A stretch of DNA of 36,012 nt from Bacteroidetes bacterium 43-93 (GTDB lineage Bacteria; Bacteroidota; Bacteroidia; Chitinophagales; Chitinophagaceae), in the NCBI GenBank assembly GCA_001897855.1, contig MKUO01000024.1, positions 1 to 36,012 on the forward strand, given 5' to 3'. Both the position numbers and the translations under genes were made by a program. Positions 14,819 to 24,190 of this stretch are shown here, one piece after another; within the stretch, counting starts at the first letter, position 1; the number at the start of each line of letters is the position of its first letter. The notes under the pieces were generated by a model. It had not been told where the DNA came from. It was given only the letters and a program-made list of their open reading frames with translations, and did not search any database.

Positions 14819-16348
14819 TTATTTTCTTGGCGGACGACCACCTTTTTTACCGAAGTAGTTACCGGCTTTTTCATCGTTGCGGCCGTTAGGAGAACCTAAG
14901 CGATCCATTACGCAACGGAAACCTACTGTTGCACTAGCTTGTTTAGCCGGCATGAAACGACGTGTACCAGGAGACATCCAATAAGCGCGGTCATTCCATG
15001 ATGCACCTTTATAAACTTTAGCATCGTTGTTGATCAGTGTAGTGTTTCCGTAGTTGTAAACAAACATTGAAGAACTGTCGCCATCTTTATAATCACGCAG
15101 ATCAGCATGTGTGCCGTCGAAGTTTTCTGTAGCCAGCACCTCGTCGTCTGTCATAGGGCGAACAGGCAGGTGACCTAAAGAATCTTTTTCATCGAGAGAG
15201 TTATCTTCAGAGAGACGCTTGTAAGTCATGTATTCATTACCACGGAACGGACGGAAGTCGTTCAGATCTTCAGTGTATGGACGATAAGTATCGAGTACCC
15301 ATTCGCTCACGTTACCGGCCATGTTGTACAGACCATAAGCATTTGGCTCATAAGAATATACAGGAGCAGGGATATCAGCGTTATCGTTCAGACCACCGGC
15401 AACACCCATCGCATCACCTCTGCCACGTTTGAAGTTACCAAGGAATTGACCCTGATATGAGTTGCGCAGGCCATAACGCGTTGTATAAGCATCACCCCAA
15501 GGGTAAACATTGCGATCTGTTTCAACTTCTTCACCACGGCGACGGCTAGTTTCGCGTTCAGGGTTGTTACCAATATTAGCAACAGCTGCATATTCCCATT
15601 CAGCTTCTGTCGGGAGGCGGTAGTTTGGCAGCAGGTAACCATCAGAGTACCTCATGTTACGCTTGCCTGAACCCTGAGGATCCAGATCGCGTTTACGGCT
15701 GCGGCCCGGAGTACCTTCGTATTGGCCATTTGAATAAGTTTCCACATCGAAGATGTCTTCGTTCACCTGGTTAGAATTCCTTTTCAGGAAGCCGTTCTTG
15801 ATGAGGATGTACTCATTCACACGGTCGCTACGCCATTTACAGAAATCCTGCGCCTGGTACCAGTTAACACCTACTACAGGGTAGTAGTTGTACGCAGCAT
15901 GGCGGAAATAATATTGAACCAGAGGTTCGTTATAAGACAGAGCCCTGCGCCAGCAGTTGGTATCAGGCAATGCCTTTGCTATAATATTTGGATAGTCAGC
16001 ACCGTAGGCGCGGTACAGCCAATAAATATATTCACGGTAGTGTACGTTCGCAACCTCCGTTTCATCCATATAGAAAGAAGAAACCGACACGGTACGCGGT
16101 ATATTGTTACGTTCTACAGTCAGATCCTCTTCGGTTTGTCCCATTGTAAAGCGACCACCCTCGATGAAAGTAAGGCCCGGCCCGGTTTGCTGTCCTGGAT
16201 AGTTGGCCACATCAAAGCCACCGAGACGGGGATCATTATAATCCCAACCGGTAACCTGTGACACACCGACATTTTTTTTCGAAGAGCAGGCCGTAAAGGT
16301 CGTCGCTCCTATGCAAAGCAAGCTCACGCCGATGAGAGTTCTTTTCAT
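14819..16348 (-). CDS. gldJ: Gliding motility / T9SS-associated lipoprotein GldJ
   Basis: The protein has 509 residues. A lipoprotein signal peptide ends in FTAC with Cys21, and the early motif TGWDYNDPRLGGF is typical of GldJ. Most of the rest is a formylglycine-generating-enzyme (SUMF1) fold: IEGGRFTMG, WYQAQDFCKWRS, YRLPTEAEWEYAA, YGLYNMAGNVSEWV and the closing KGASWNDR...VGFRC. The active-site cysteine pair of real formylglycine enzymes is absent from that closing block, so the domain is structural. GldJ is needed for gliding and stable type IX secretion in Flavobacterium johnsoniae, where it also neighbours porU and porV. GldK is the alternative reading, but GldK normally sits with gldLMN. 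The gene diverges from porU. Confidence 0.88.
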   Translation of the reverse strand: MKRTLIGVSLLCIGATTFTACSSKKNVGVSQVTGWDYNDPRLGGFDVANYPGQQTGPGLTFIEGGRFTMGQTEEDLTVERNNIPRTVSVSSFYMDETEVANVHYREYIYWLYRAYGADYPNIIAKALPDTNCWRRALSYNEPLVQYYFRHAAYNYYPVVGVNWYQAQDFCKWRSDRVNEYILIKNGFLKRNSNQVNEDIFDVETYSNGQYEGTPGRSRKRDLDPQGSGKRNMRYSDGYLLPNYRLPTEAEWEYAAVANIGNNPERETSRRRGEEVETDRNVYPWGDAYTTRYGLRNSYQGQFLGNFKRGRGDAMGVAGGLNDNADIPAPVYSYEPNAYGLYNMAGNVSEWVLDTYRPYTEDLNDFRPFRGNEYMTYKRLSEDNSLDEKDSLGHLPVRPMTDDEVLATENFDGTHADLRDYKDGDSSSMFVYNYGNTTLINNDAKVYKGASWNDRAYWMSPGTRRFMPAKQASATVGFRCVMDRLGSPNGRNDEKAGNYFGKKGGRPPRK

Positions 16349-16402
16349 AATCAGAGAAAAATATTTGCTACGAATTGGTTGAACAATTGTTAAAAGTTGT
16401 TA

Positions 16403-16433
16403 CAATGATAGAGCATTCTTTTTGAAATGTCAA
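16403..16433 (-). promoter_or_regulatory. Candidate gldJ promoter
   Basis: On the - strand TTGACA (rc of 16428-16433) and TATCATTG (rc of 16403-16410) are 17 nt apart. The downstream element is one base from TAnnTTTG, and the pair also resembles the E. coli sigma70 layout. The ATG is about 54 nt downstream. Confidence 0.35.
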
Positions 16434-16560
16434 GCATTTAAGAACCATAATATGAAAAATGTAGTTTTTTTTGGTAATCCAAACGATAATAATATATTAA
16501 ATTTTACGTTAGAATTACATACGGCTAAAGCCCGTAAATGTTTACTGTAGCTATTTGCCT

Positions 16561-16568
16561 TAATTTTG
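16561..16568 (+). promoter_or_regulatory. -7 box of porU
   Basis: TAATTTTG matches TAnnTTTG exactly, 38 nt before the porU ATG. The -33 element is not clear. Confidence 0.5.
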
Positions 16569-16606
16569 AAGAACCCGGCAATGGAATTTGCACTTATTAG
16601 TTTTCT

Positions 16607-19600
16607 ATGAAAAAAACGATATGTTCCCTGGCACTTTTTGCCGGCAGCTTTTTTGCAGCAGGAGCGGCCGAAAAAAGCGATTTTACCGTATCAAAATCCG
16701 ACATCCATCAAGGATATGTCGTGAAAAGAATATGGCTGCAATCCTATGCCATTCCGGACGTCACCATCGGGAATACTACTTACTCGAATGTTGATATCCT
16801 GCCTGTAGATGCCGTACCCGGTAATGCCGCCAACATACAGATAACACTGGGAAAGGAACGTAAAAAGCCCTTTGCCCTGGTACGCGTACCCGTGTATAAC
16901 AATGCCAACGGCATGATGCAGCAACTGGCCTCATTTTCTATCAATGTGACAGAAAAAGCGATTAGCACCACAACCGGAAATGCAGCACAAAAAACAACAT
17001 CCGTCACCAATTCTCCGCTGGCCACAGGCAAGTGGTATAAGGTAGCGGTGAGCTATACGGGATTGTGCAAGATCGATTATGATTTTATAGCCTCTAAACT
17101 TGGAATTACCGGACCGATCAACTCTGCCAGTATCAGAGTTTTTGGCAGGGGTGGCAATATGCTTAGCGAAAACAACGCGGTAGCACGCCCAGTGGGCCTT
17201 ACAGAAGATGCAATATGGGTAAATGACGGGGGTGACGGAACCTTTGGGAAAGGCGACTATTTTGTTTTTTATGCAGAAGGGCCGGTATCCTGGAATTATG
17301 ATTCTACAACCAAACACTATAAGCATGTTAAAAACCTGTATGAAGACAAAGGGTATTATTTGCTAAATTTTGACGGTGAAGCCGGTAAACGTATAGGTAC
17401 ACAAGATGCAGCACCTACGCCTAATGTAACCGTCAACAATTACGATGACTATGTAGTATTTGATGAAGACGACATCAGCCCTGCCAAATTTGGCAAAACC
17501 TGGTGGTGGAAAGAAGAATTTAGCAATAACATCGGTAAATCTACGCAGCATACGGTAAATATGGACCTGGGCGATAATACAGGCCTAGCTTACTTTAAAA
17601 TGCGCGCATCGTCGTCTTGCAGCAGTCCCAATAGCACCCTTAATGCCACTATCAACGGGCAGCCCGGTGGTAATTTTGTTTTTTATGCCGCTACGGATAA
17701 TAACCTGGTAGGCGATACTAACAGACCATTTGATCAAAATGATGTATCGGACTGGACGACGGTTGTGACCGGGCAGGTTCCCATCAATATTACCTACCAG
17801 CCTACCGCTACCGACGGGCGTGCATTCCTGGATTATATTGAAGCCAACGTAAGGAGGCCGCTGGCGTTTAGGGGAAGTGCCGTTAACTTTCGCGATGCAA
17901 GCTCTGTGGCTAATGGAAATGTCGCCAGCTTTGAACTTGGCAACGCTAATAGCAATACCCAGGTTTGGGATGTTACAGATCCACAGAATCCTGTAAGAAT
18001 GAAAGGCACGCTGAATGGCAGTACCTATGCATTTTCTCAAGATGCCGGTACCTTGCATGAGTATACTGCATTGAACAGTGACCAGCTAACAGTACCTGAA
18101 TATGCCGGTACTGTTGACAATCAAAACCTTCAAGGACAAGATCAGACAGACATGGTAATTGTAAGCCATCCTGATTTTCTGAATGCTGCGAATGAGATTG
18201 CAGATTTTCACCGAAACCACGACCATATACGCGTTACCGTTGTAACACCGCAACAGATATATAACGAGTTTTCTTCTGGCGGGCAGGATATTACTGCCAT
18301 ACGCGATTACATGAAAATGTTTTATGACCGCGCCGGGAACGACAGCACGCAGATGCCGCGATACCTGCTGCTTTTGGGTGATGCTTCCTATGATTACAAA
18401 AACCGTGTAGCAGGCAATACCAACTTTGTACCCACACATGAATCGTATGAATCGTATACAGAGCTAAGCAGCTTCTGTGATGATGATTTTTACGGAATGC
18501 TGGATGATAATGAAAATATTGAAACGATAGGAATCGCTAATACCCTTGACATAGGTGTAGGCCGCCTGCCTGTGAAAACAGTTGACGAGGCAGAAGGAGT
18601 AGTTAATAAGATAAAACAATACAAGGCACCTTCTTCTCTTGGCCCATGGAGGCTATCTACGACCCTTGTTGCAGACAATGAAGATATTGCAGGGCCGCAC
18701 ATGGATGATGAAGAGATCATGGAATCGACCATTAACTCGCAAAGCAATCTATACAATGCTACCAAAGTTTATGAAGACGCTATACCGTTTACATCTACAC
18801 CCGGTGGAGCGCGTGCGCCGGAAGCCAATAAAATGATCAATGACCAGATGTATAAGGGCACTATCCTTATTAACTACAGCGGCCACGGCAATACTGAAGT
18901 ATTGTCTCATGAACGCATTGTTACACAGGATGACTACAATAAATGGACGAACCTGAATAAGATGCCGTTTTCGGTAACCGCCACCTGCGATTTCGGACAA
19001 TTTGACCAGCCTCAATTTGTATCTGCCGGAGAACAAATAGTATTGAAAAAAGATGGCGGCGTTATCAGTTCCGTAACTACTGTAAAACTTGTTTTTCAAT
19101 CATCTAACAGGGAATTGAACAGAGATTATCTAAAAGCCCAGTTTGAAAAAATGAATGATCGCTGGAATACATTTGGCGATGCTTTCAGGATAGGGAAGAA
19201 TATTACCTACAGCGTGGCAACCACGGGATCCAGCGATATTATCAACTTCCGCAAATTTGCTTTGCTGGGCGATCCTGCATTGCTTCCGGATTTTCCGGAG
19301 CATAGTATATACATCAATAACATCAAGGATGTAGCAACAGGGCTGAATACAGATACGATGAGTGCATTAGGCAGCTACGAAGTTAGCGGCTATGTAGGGG
19401 ATAATAAAAGAGCACCCTTCGACAATTTTAACGGAAGACTTTATGTGACGATCTATGATAAACCTCGAGTGGTTAATACGATCAGTGGTATTGGAAAGAC
19501 TTTTACCGTAAGGAACAATATTATTTACAAAGGGAAAGCCACTGTAGTTGACGGAAAATTTGCTTTTGCCTTTATTGCGCCAAAAGACATTAACTACGAT

Positions 19601-20368
19601 ATGGGCAGCGCCAAAATAAGCCTGTATGCTGAAAATGGAGAAACCGACGCTGCTGGCGCTGATTATTCTTATTCCATAGGCGGATATTCTGATCATCCTA
19701 TTTATGAAACAGACGGACCTATTGTAAGGGCATTTATTGGGGATAGCCTGTTTAGAAATGGAGGTCTTACCGGTTCTAATACCTTGCTCTACGCAATACT
19801 GGAAGACGAAACAGGCATTAACGTATCCGGCAACTCAGTGGGGCATGATCTAGTGGCAATATTGGACGGAGATGTTGAAAATCAATACATTCTGAACGAC
19901 TATTACGAAACGGAATATAATACCTATAAAAGAGGTTATGTAAACTTCCCGATATCCAACATTTCTGATGGAAGACACAGAATTACCATAAAAGCCTGGG
20001 ACGTAAACAATAATTCGGGCACCGGATCCGTTGATTTTGAAGTAGCTAACGGAAACATTGTAAAAATTCAGAAAGTAATGAATTATCCTAACCCATTCAG
20101 GGATGTTACTCATTTTGTATTTGAGAACAACCATCCCAATGAATACATGTACGGAGAAGTGAATATTTACAATGAGCAGGGTGTTTTGGTGAGGAACCTG
20201 AAGCAGGTGTTTCAAACAGGGGTGAGCCGCAGTAATGAGATCACCTGGGATGGAACGGACAATAACGGGGCGAAGCAGCCATCAGGTGTGTATTTGTACC
20301 GTATGCGCATTGTTTCGGACAAGGGTGCAGAAGATATGGGATACCAAAAACTTGTGTTGATACGTTAA
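16607..20368 (+). CDS. porU: Type IX secretion system sortase PorU
   Basis: This 1253-residue surface-associated cysteine protease of family C25 (gingipain-like) removes the C-terminal signal of T9SS cargo and attaches the cargo to lipopolysaccharide. A Sec signal peptide covers residues 1-21. A long N-terminal beta-rich region follows. The catalytic domain starts near TDMVIVSHPDFLNAANEIADF (~residue 510). His760 in NYSGHGNTE and Cys794 in TATCDFGQFD form the dyad, 34 residues apart, close to the 33 in RgpB. The last ~90 residues (NYPNPFRD...GVYLYRMRIVSDKG) are a FlgD-like/CTD-type beta domain. It is next to porV and diverges from gldJ, as expected for the system. Confidence 0.93.
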   Translation: MKKTICSLALFAGSFFAAGAAEKSDFTVSKSDIHQGYVVKRIWLQSYAIPDVTIGNTTYSNVDILPVDAVPGNAANIQITLGKERKKPFALVRVPVYNNANGMMQQLASFSINVTEKAISTTTGNAAQKTTSVTNSPLATGKWYKVAVSYTGLCKIDYDFIASKLGITGPINSASIRVFGRGGNMLSENNAVARPVGLTEDAIWVNDGGDGTFGKGDYFVFYAEGPVSWNYDSTTKHYKHVKNLYEDKGYYLLNFDGEAGKRIGTQDAAPTPNVTVNNYDDYVVFDEDDISPAKFGKTWWWKEEFSNNIGKSTQHTVNMDLGDNTGLAYFKMRASSSCSSPNSTLNATINGQPGGNFVFYAATDNNLVGDTNRPFDQNDVSDWTTVVTGQVPINITYQPTATDGRAFLDYIEANVRRPLAFRGSAVNFRDASSVANGNVASFELGNANSNTQVWDVTDPQNPVRMKGTLNGSTYAFSQDAGTLHEYTALNSDQLTVPEYAGTVDNQNLQGQDQTDMVIVSHPDFLNAANEIADFHRNHDHIRVTVVTPQQIYNEFSSGGQDITAIRDYMKMFYDRAGNDSTQMPRYLLLLGDASYDYKNRVAGNTNFVPTHESYESYTELSSFCDDDFYGMLDDNENIETIGIANTLDIGVGRLPVKTVDEAEGVVNKIKQYKAPSSLGPWRLSTTLVADNEDIAGPHMDDEEIMESTINSQSNLYNATKVYEDAIPFTSTPGGARAPEANKMINDQMYKGTILINYSGHGNTEVLSHERIVTQDDYNKWTNLNKMPFSVTATCDFGQFDQPQFVSAGEQIVLKKDGGVISSVTTVKLVFQSSNRELNRDYLKAQFEKMNDRWNTFGDAFRIGKNITYSVATTGSSDIINFRKFALLGDPALLPDFPEHSIYINNIKDVATGLNTDTMSALGSYEVSGYVGDNKRAPFDNFNGRLYVTIYDKPRVVNTISGIGKTFTVRNNIIYKGKATVVDGKFAFAFIAPKDINYDMGSAKISLYAENGETDAAGADYSYSIGGYSDHPIYETDGPIVRAFIGDSLFRNGGLTGSNTLLYAILEDETGINVSGNSVGHDLVAILDGDVENQYILNDYYETEYNTYKRGYVNFPISNISDGRHRITIKAWDVNNNSGTGSVDFEVANGNIVKIQKVMNYPNPFRDVTHFVFENNHPNEYMYGEVNIYNEQGVLVRNLKQVFQTGVSRSNEITWDGTDNNGAKQPSGVYLYRMRIVSDKGAEDMGYQKLVLIR

Positions 20369-20394
20369 ATTATATAACTGATTGGTGTATATTG

Positions 20395-20426
20395 CCTGCC
20401 AATTGACTGAAAAACTCTTTGGCAGG
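20395..20426 (+). terminator. Possible weak terminator after porU
   Basis: CCTGCCAA (20395-20402) pairs with TTGGCAGG (20419-20426) around a 16-nt loop. There is no proper T run, and the right arm overlaps a TTTG that could be the -33 element of porV. It may be a weak terminator or a regulatory hairpin. Confidence 0.35.
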
Positions 20427-20444
20427 TGTTTCATTAATAGATAA

Positions 20445-20452
20445 TACCTTTG
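20445..20452 (+). promoter_or_regulatory. -7 box of porV
   Basis: TACCTTTG matches TAnnTTTG exactly. TTTG at 20418-20421 is 23 nt upstream, slightly further than the usual 19. The box shows that an upstream TTG at 20450 is not the translation start. Confidence 0.6.
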
Positions 20453-20485
20453 CAGTACTTTAATAAAAATTATAATAGACACAGA

Positions 20486-21712
20486 ATGGCAAGATTAGTT
20501 GCTTCATTGGGTTTGTTTGTTGCTACTGGCTTAATATCAACAAGTGCTTTAGCTCAAAGCAGCAAAGCAAACCAAACCGGTTCCAACGGAGCTGTAAACA
20601 CAGTTACCACCGCAGTACCTTTCCTAAGAATCTCTCCGGATGCACGTTCTGGTGCGATGGGTGACGTGGGCATAGCACTAAGCCCTGACGCAAACGCGCA
20701 ATACTGGAACGTAGCCAAGTTGCCTTTTGCTACTAAAAACTATGGCATTTCTGCTACTTATACCCCGTGGTTGAAGGACATCGTACCTGATATATTCCTT
20801 GCATATCTCTCCGGTTATGCAAAATTTGGCGAAAAGACACCACAAACCATCAGTGCATCTCTGCGTTATTTCTCCCTGGGCGAGATCAACTATACTGATA
20901 TCAATGCACAATCTTTAGGTACCGGTAAGCCTAATGAGTTTTCATTAGACGTCGGATATAGCCGTCAATTGTCTCCGTACTTATCGACTGGTTTATCTTT
21001 TCGATACATACACTCTGCAATTGCTACAGGCCTTGCAGCAGGTACCACCAGTATAGATTACAAACCGGGCAATGCTTTTGCGGCTGATCTTGGTATCTAC
21101 TATACTAAAACCAAAGAAATAGATGAGTTCCGCAAATCTAATTTCAGCTTTGGTGCAGTTATTACCAACCTTGGATCTAAGATTTCTTACAGCAGCACCC
21201 GCAGCGATTTTATACCCATCAACTTAGGTTTAGGCGCTGCCTATACTTACCAGATGGACGAGTATAACAAACTGACTTTTGCATTGGACGTAAACAAGCT
21301 TATGGTGCCAACGCCTCAGGACAGTGTTGGTACTATGTCTAATAATATGGGCGAGCTATACCACTACATCCCTAATAAATCTGTAGCATCCGGCGTGCTG
21401 GGTTCTTTTAGCGATGCTCCGGGCGGATTCAGCGAAGAACTTCGCGAATTCCAGGTTTCTTTAGGCGCTGAATACTGGTATCAAAATCAGTTTGCAGTAC
21501 GTGCAGGTTATTTCTACGAAGACAAGACTAAAGGTGACCGTAAATACTTCACTTGCGGCCTTGGTGTTCGTTACAACATCTTCAACCTGAACTTTGCTTA
21601 CCTGGTACCTTCAGGCAGCGGCATCAACCGTAACCCACTTTCAAACACATTCCGCTTCTCGCTGATGTTTGAATTTGACAAGATCAAAAAAGAAGAAGTT
21701 ACTACTCCGTAG
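20486..21712 (+). CDS. porV: Type IX secretion system outer membrane protein PorV (LptO)
   Basis: The protein has 408 residues from the ATG at 20486, chosen because the longer frame begins inside the -7 box. The signal peptide is residues 1-23 (ALA-Q). The rest is a 14-strand outer-membrane beta-barrel of the FadL-like PorV/PorP group, opening with the family motif FLRISPDARSGAMGDVGIALSPDANAQYWN and ending in a beta strand (RFSLMFEFDK). PorV binds cargo C-terminal domains leaving the SprA translocon and delivers them to PorU. It has its own promoter after porU and a very strong terminator behind it. Confidence 0.94.
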   Translation: MARLVASLGLFVATGLISTSALAQSSKANQTGSNGAVNTVTTAVPFLRISPDARSGAMGDVGIALSPDANAQYWNVAKLPFATKNYGISATYTPWLKDIVPDIFLAYLSGYAKFGEKTPQTISASLRYFSLGEINYTDINAQSLGTGKPNEFSLDVGYSRQLSPYLSTGLSFRYIHSAIATGLAAGTTSIDYKPGNAFAADLGIYYTKTKEIDEFRKSNFSFGAVITNLGSKISYSSTRSDFIPINLGLGAAYTYQMDEYNKLTFALDVNKLMVPTPQDSVGTMSNNMGELYHYIPNKSVASGVLGSFSDAPGGFSEELREFQVSLGAEYWYQNQFAVRAGYFYEDKTKGDRKYFTCGLGVRYNIFNLNFAYLVPSGSGINRNPLSNTFRFSLMFEFDKIKKEEVTTP

Positions 21713-21733
21713 TAATGACAATTCTGTTATAAT

Positions 21734-21768
21734 AAAAGTAAAGCCACGCAATGCGTGGCTTTACTTTT
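21734..21768. terminator. Bidirectional terminator between porV and the ABC-F gene
   Basis: A perfect 16-bp stem (21734-21749 with 21753-21768) with an AAT loop has a run of four T at one end and four A at the other. It serves the two convergent genes. Confidence 0.9.
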
Positions 21769-23653
21769 AGGAGGCTAACTCACTCAGTTCCAGCCATCGC
21801 ATTTCTTTCTCCTCCAATAGATCCGTTATCTCCGTAATACGGGCGCTTAGTTTCTGCAATTCATCAAAAGGAAGGTTAGCTGTACTCATTTTCTCAGTAA
21901 TATCTGCCTTCTCTTGTTCCAGTTTCGGGATGTCTTTTCCTAATTGATCGAACTCCCGTTTCTCATTAAAAGACATTTTCTTTTTGGTACCCGCAGGTGT
22001 TTGCTGCGGCGCTTGCTGAATAACCGTTTGCTCCTGTTGTTTCCTTTTTTGCTCTTCTTCCTTTTGGGCAATGCGATACAAAGTATAGTTGCCGGGAAAA
22101 TCGCGGACCACGCCATCTCCTTCGAACACAAAAAGATGATCTACCAGGCGATCCATAAAATAGCGATCGTGCGATACTATCAACAGGCAGCCCTGGTATT
22201 CGCTCAGGAAATTTTCCAACACAGAGAGTGTGGGAAGGTCCAGATCGTTGGTGGGTTCATCTAGTATCAGGAAATTGGGATTACGGAATAATACTGTCAG
22301 CAACTGTAAGCGCTTCTTTTCTCCTCCACTCAACTTGGACAGGTAGGTGTATTGCTGATCTGGCGGAAACAGAAACAACTGCAGAAACTGCGCTGCACTG
22401 AGACTGCCACCACCAGCTAAAGGAAAGCTTTCCGCAATATTTTTCACATACTCTATCACCCGCATGTCTTCTTTAAAAACCAATCCCTGCTGCGAAAAGT
22501 TACCAAACACCACCGTATCGCCGATATTGATCTTACCGCTGTCTGCAGGCTCCAGCCCCTGCAACATTTGCAGGAATGTAGATTTACCGGCGCCGTTCTT
22601 ACCAACTACACCTATGCGATCACCCTTCTTAAATGTATAGTCGAATCCCTTGAGAATTTGTTTATCGCCGTAGCTCTTATATACTTTCTTTAGTTCCGCG
22701 ATCTTACCACCCAGGCGGTTCATCTTCATCTGCAGCTCTACCTTTGTATCTTCTATACGCTGCTTTGCCCTGGCTTCTACGTCGTAGAAGTTATCTATAC
22801 GGCTGCGGGCTTTAGTGCTCCGCGCTTTAGGTTGCTTGCGCATCCATTCCAGCTCCTTACGGTACTCGTTCTTAGCCTTGTCTATACTGGCCTGGTGGCT
22901 TTCTATACGAGCTGCCTTCTTTTCAATATAATTTTCATAATCGCCCTTGTACACAAAAAGATCACTGCCATCCAGTTCCCATATCTCTTCGCAGACCGCA
23001 TCCAGGAAGTAACGATCGTGGGTTACCAAAAGCAAAGTCACATTTTCCTGGTTCAGAAAATGCTCCAGCCACTCTACCATTTCCACATCCAGGTGGTTGG
23101 TAGGTTCGTCCATTATCAGCAATACGTGTTTATGCTCAAAACCAATATCAATCAGAGTTTGTGCGAGCGCTACCCTTTTACGTTGCCCGCCTGACAAAGT
23201 CTTCACGGGCTGATCGAGATTATGGATATTCAGCTTGCCTAGTATTTGTTTTACCTTGGCTTCAAAATCCCAGGCGCCCAGGTCATCTATCTTTGCTAAC
23301 GCTTCAGACAAGGCAACCGGATCTTTTTCCGGGCTCTCCAGTATCTTTTCATAATCGCGCAAAGCCTCTGCTACCGGATGTTTGTAATGGAATATGTTAT
23401 CTGCAACGGACAGTTCTTCGCTAAAAGTAGGATCCTGCTCGAACAAAGCCACTGTCACATCTTTATTGATCCATACCTTACCATCATCAGGCTGCTCTTT
23501 ACCTGACAGTATCTTTAGTAGGGTGGATTTACCACTACCATTCTTGGCAATAAGCGCAATCTTATCGCCCTCGCTTATATGAAATGAAATATTGCTAAAT
23601 AAAGGTTTAACTCCGAAAGACTTACTAATCCCCTCTGCTGAAACGTAATGCAT
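21767..23653 (-). CDS. ABC-F family ATPase, Uup-like
   Basis: The protein has 628 residues from the ATG at 23653. A longer start (TTG at 23662) lies inside the -7 box. It has two ATPase domains and no membrane part. Walker A motifs are AKNGSGKST (first Gly replaced by Ala) and GKNGAGKST; signatures are LSGGQRKR and LSGGEKKR. The linker between the domains (AARIESHQAS...KAKNEYRKELEWMRKQ) is charged and helical, and a C-terminal coiled coil after ~residue 545 resembles the Uup/ABC_tran_CTD domain. ABC-F proteins act on the ribosome, relieving stalled or misfolded states; Uup is also linked to recombination. It is not obviously an antibiotic-resistance type. It is monocistronic. Confidence 0.9.
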   Translation of the reverse strand: MHYVSAEGISKSFGVKPLFSNISFHISEGDKIALIAKNGSGKSTLLKILSGKEQPDDGKVWINKDVTVALFEQDPTFSEELSVADNIFHYKHPVAEALRDYEKILESPEKDPVALSEALAKIDDLGAWDFEAKVKQILGKLNIHNLDQPVKTLSGGQRKRVALAQTLIDIGFEHKHVLLIMDEPTNHLDVEMVEWLEHFLNQENVTLLLVTHDRYFLDAVCEEIWELDGSDLFVYKGDYENYIEKKAARIESHQASIDKAKNEYRKELEWMRKQPKARSTKARSRIDNFYDVEARAKQRIEDTKVELQMKMNRLGGKIAELKKVYKSYGDKQILKGFDYTFKKGDRIGVVGKNGAGKSTFLQMLQGLEPADSGKINIGDTVVFGNFSQQGLVFKEDMRVIEYVKNIAESFPLAGGGSLSAAQFLQLFLFPPDQQYTYLSKLSGGEKKRLQLLTVLFRNPNFLILDEPTNDLDLPTLSVLENFLSEYQGCLLIVSHDRYFMDRLVDHLFVFEGDGVVRDFPGNYTLYRIAQKEEEQKRKQQEQTVIQQAPQQTPAGTKKKMSFNEKREFDQLGKDIPKLEQEKADITEKMSTANLPFDELQKLSARITEITDLLEEKEMRWLELSELAS

Positions 23654-23659
23654 AGGGTG

Positions 23660-23667
23660 CAAAGATA
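23660..23667 (-). promoter_or_regulatory. -7 box of the ABC-F gene
   Basis: On the - strand this reads TATCTTTG, an exact match, with 6 nt to the ATG at 23653. The predicted leader is about 2 nt. The -33 region is inside the heptamer repeats. Confidence 0.6.
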
Positions 23668-23671
23668 CAAA

Positions 23672-23720
23672 CTGGATGCTGGATGCTGGATACTGGATAT
23701 TCGATATTGGATGCCGGATC
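23672..23720 (+). repeat. Seven tandem heptamers (CTGGATR type)
   Basis: Seven consecutive 7-bp units fill this stretch: CTGGATG twice, CTGGATA twice, TTCGATA, TTGGATG and CCGGATC. A related GGATC word follows at 23726-23730. It lies beyond the 3' end of the four-helix-bundle gene and upstream of the ABC-F gene. A second array of the same words, reversed, lies on the other side of that gene at 24191-24218. Confidence 0.85.
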
Positions 23721-23742
23721 TTATTGGATCTGCGCTAACACC

Positions 23743-24117
23743 TTAGGTTATATTGTTATGTTGCCGTTGAACCGCTTCGATAAAACTGTTGAGTTTTCGA
23801 CCTAATAAATCCAGCTTGCCCCAAGTTGCCCTGTATTGTGTCTCGTTGGTTAAAGAACCTGTTTCATATAACATCTCAAGATGATCAATAGTTTCATCAT
23901 TAGAAGCAAGTGCGAAAATGAGAAAACGTATAAACTCCTGTTTATACGCACGTCGTCCGTATCCTTCAACAATATTGCTTCTAACAGACTTACTAGATCG
24001 CCTTATTTGTTGCCCTTCTTCAAACATTTCAAATTTTGGAAGTTCCAGCGTCATCTTATGTATATCTATCACTACTTCACGGGCGATCTGCCATATTTCC
24101 AACTTTTTGTAGCTCAT
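23743..24117 (-). CDS. Four helix bundle protein (S23 / 23S rRNA IVS-encoded family)
   Basis: The protein has 124 residues from the ATG at 24117. The TTG at 24123 lies inside the -7 box. It belongs to the S23 family by its pattern: [21 protein letters not shown], then the signature [19 protein letters not shown], then helices rich in [17 protein letters not shown]. Family members form pentamers of four-helix bundles. Some are encoded inside intervening sequences of 23S rRNA genes, but many Bacteroidota copies, like this one, are far from rRNA. The role is unknown. It is bracketed by heptamer arrays in opposite orientation, which suggests that gene and flanks form one unit. Confidence 0.9.
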   Translation of the reverse strand: MSYKKLEIWQIAREVVIDIHKMTLELPKFEMFEEGQQIRRSSKSVRSNIVEGYGRRAYKQEFIRFLIFALASNDETIDHLEMLYETGSLTNETQYRATWGKLDLLGRKLNSFIEAVQRQHNNIT

Positions 24118-24120
24118 CCT

Positions 24121-24128
24121 CAAACTTA
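24121..24128 (-). promoter_or_regulatory. -7 box of the four-helix-bundle gene
   Basis: On the - strand this reads TAAGTTTG, an exact match to TAnnTTTG, only 3 nt from the ATG. This predicts a leaderless mRNA. Confidence 0.55.
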
Positions 24129-24190
24129 ACCTATTGCTAATAAAATTTCAGATCAAACACCTATAACTTTCAGGGGGAATTGGTATTTGT

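Noticed and set aside
14819-16348. Active formylglycine-generating enzyme
   Set aside because: The active-site cysteine pair is missing and the lipoprotein signal and neighbours point to GldJ.
17585-18058. 157-codon frame antisense to porU, and similar ones at 16931-17326 and 19850-20215
   Set aside because: All are inside the porU coding region with no family features; antisense shadows.
20450-20485. Upstream TTG start for porV
   Set aside because: The codon is part of the -7 promoter box TACCTTTG, and the signal peptide begins at the ATG at 20486.
21767-23653. Antibiotic-resistance ABC-F protein
   Set aside because: Two standard ATPase domains and a Uup-like C-terminal coiled coil are seen, but no feature specific to the resistance subgroups.
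23672-23730. CRISPR-like array
   Set aside because: Units are 7 bp in direct contact with no spacers; it is a short tandem repeat.
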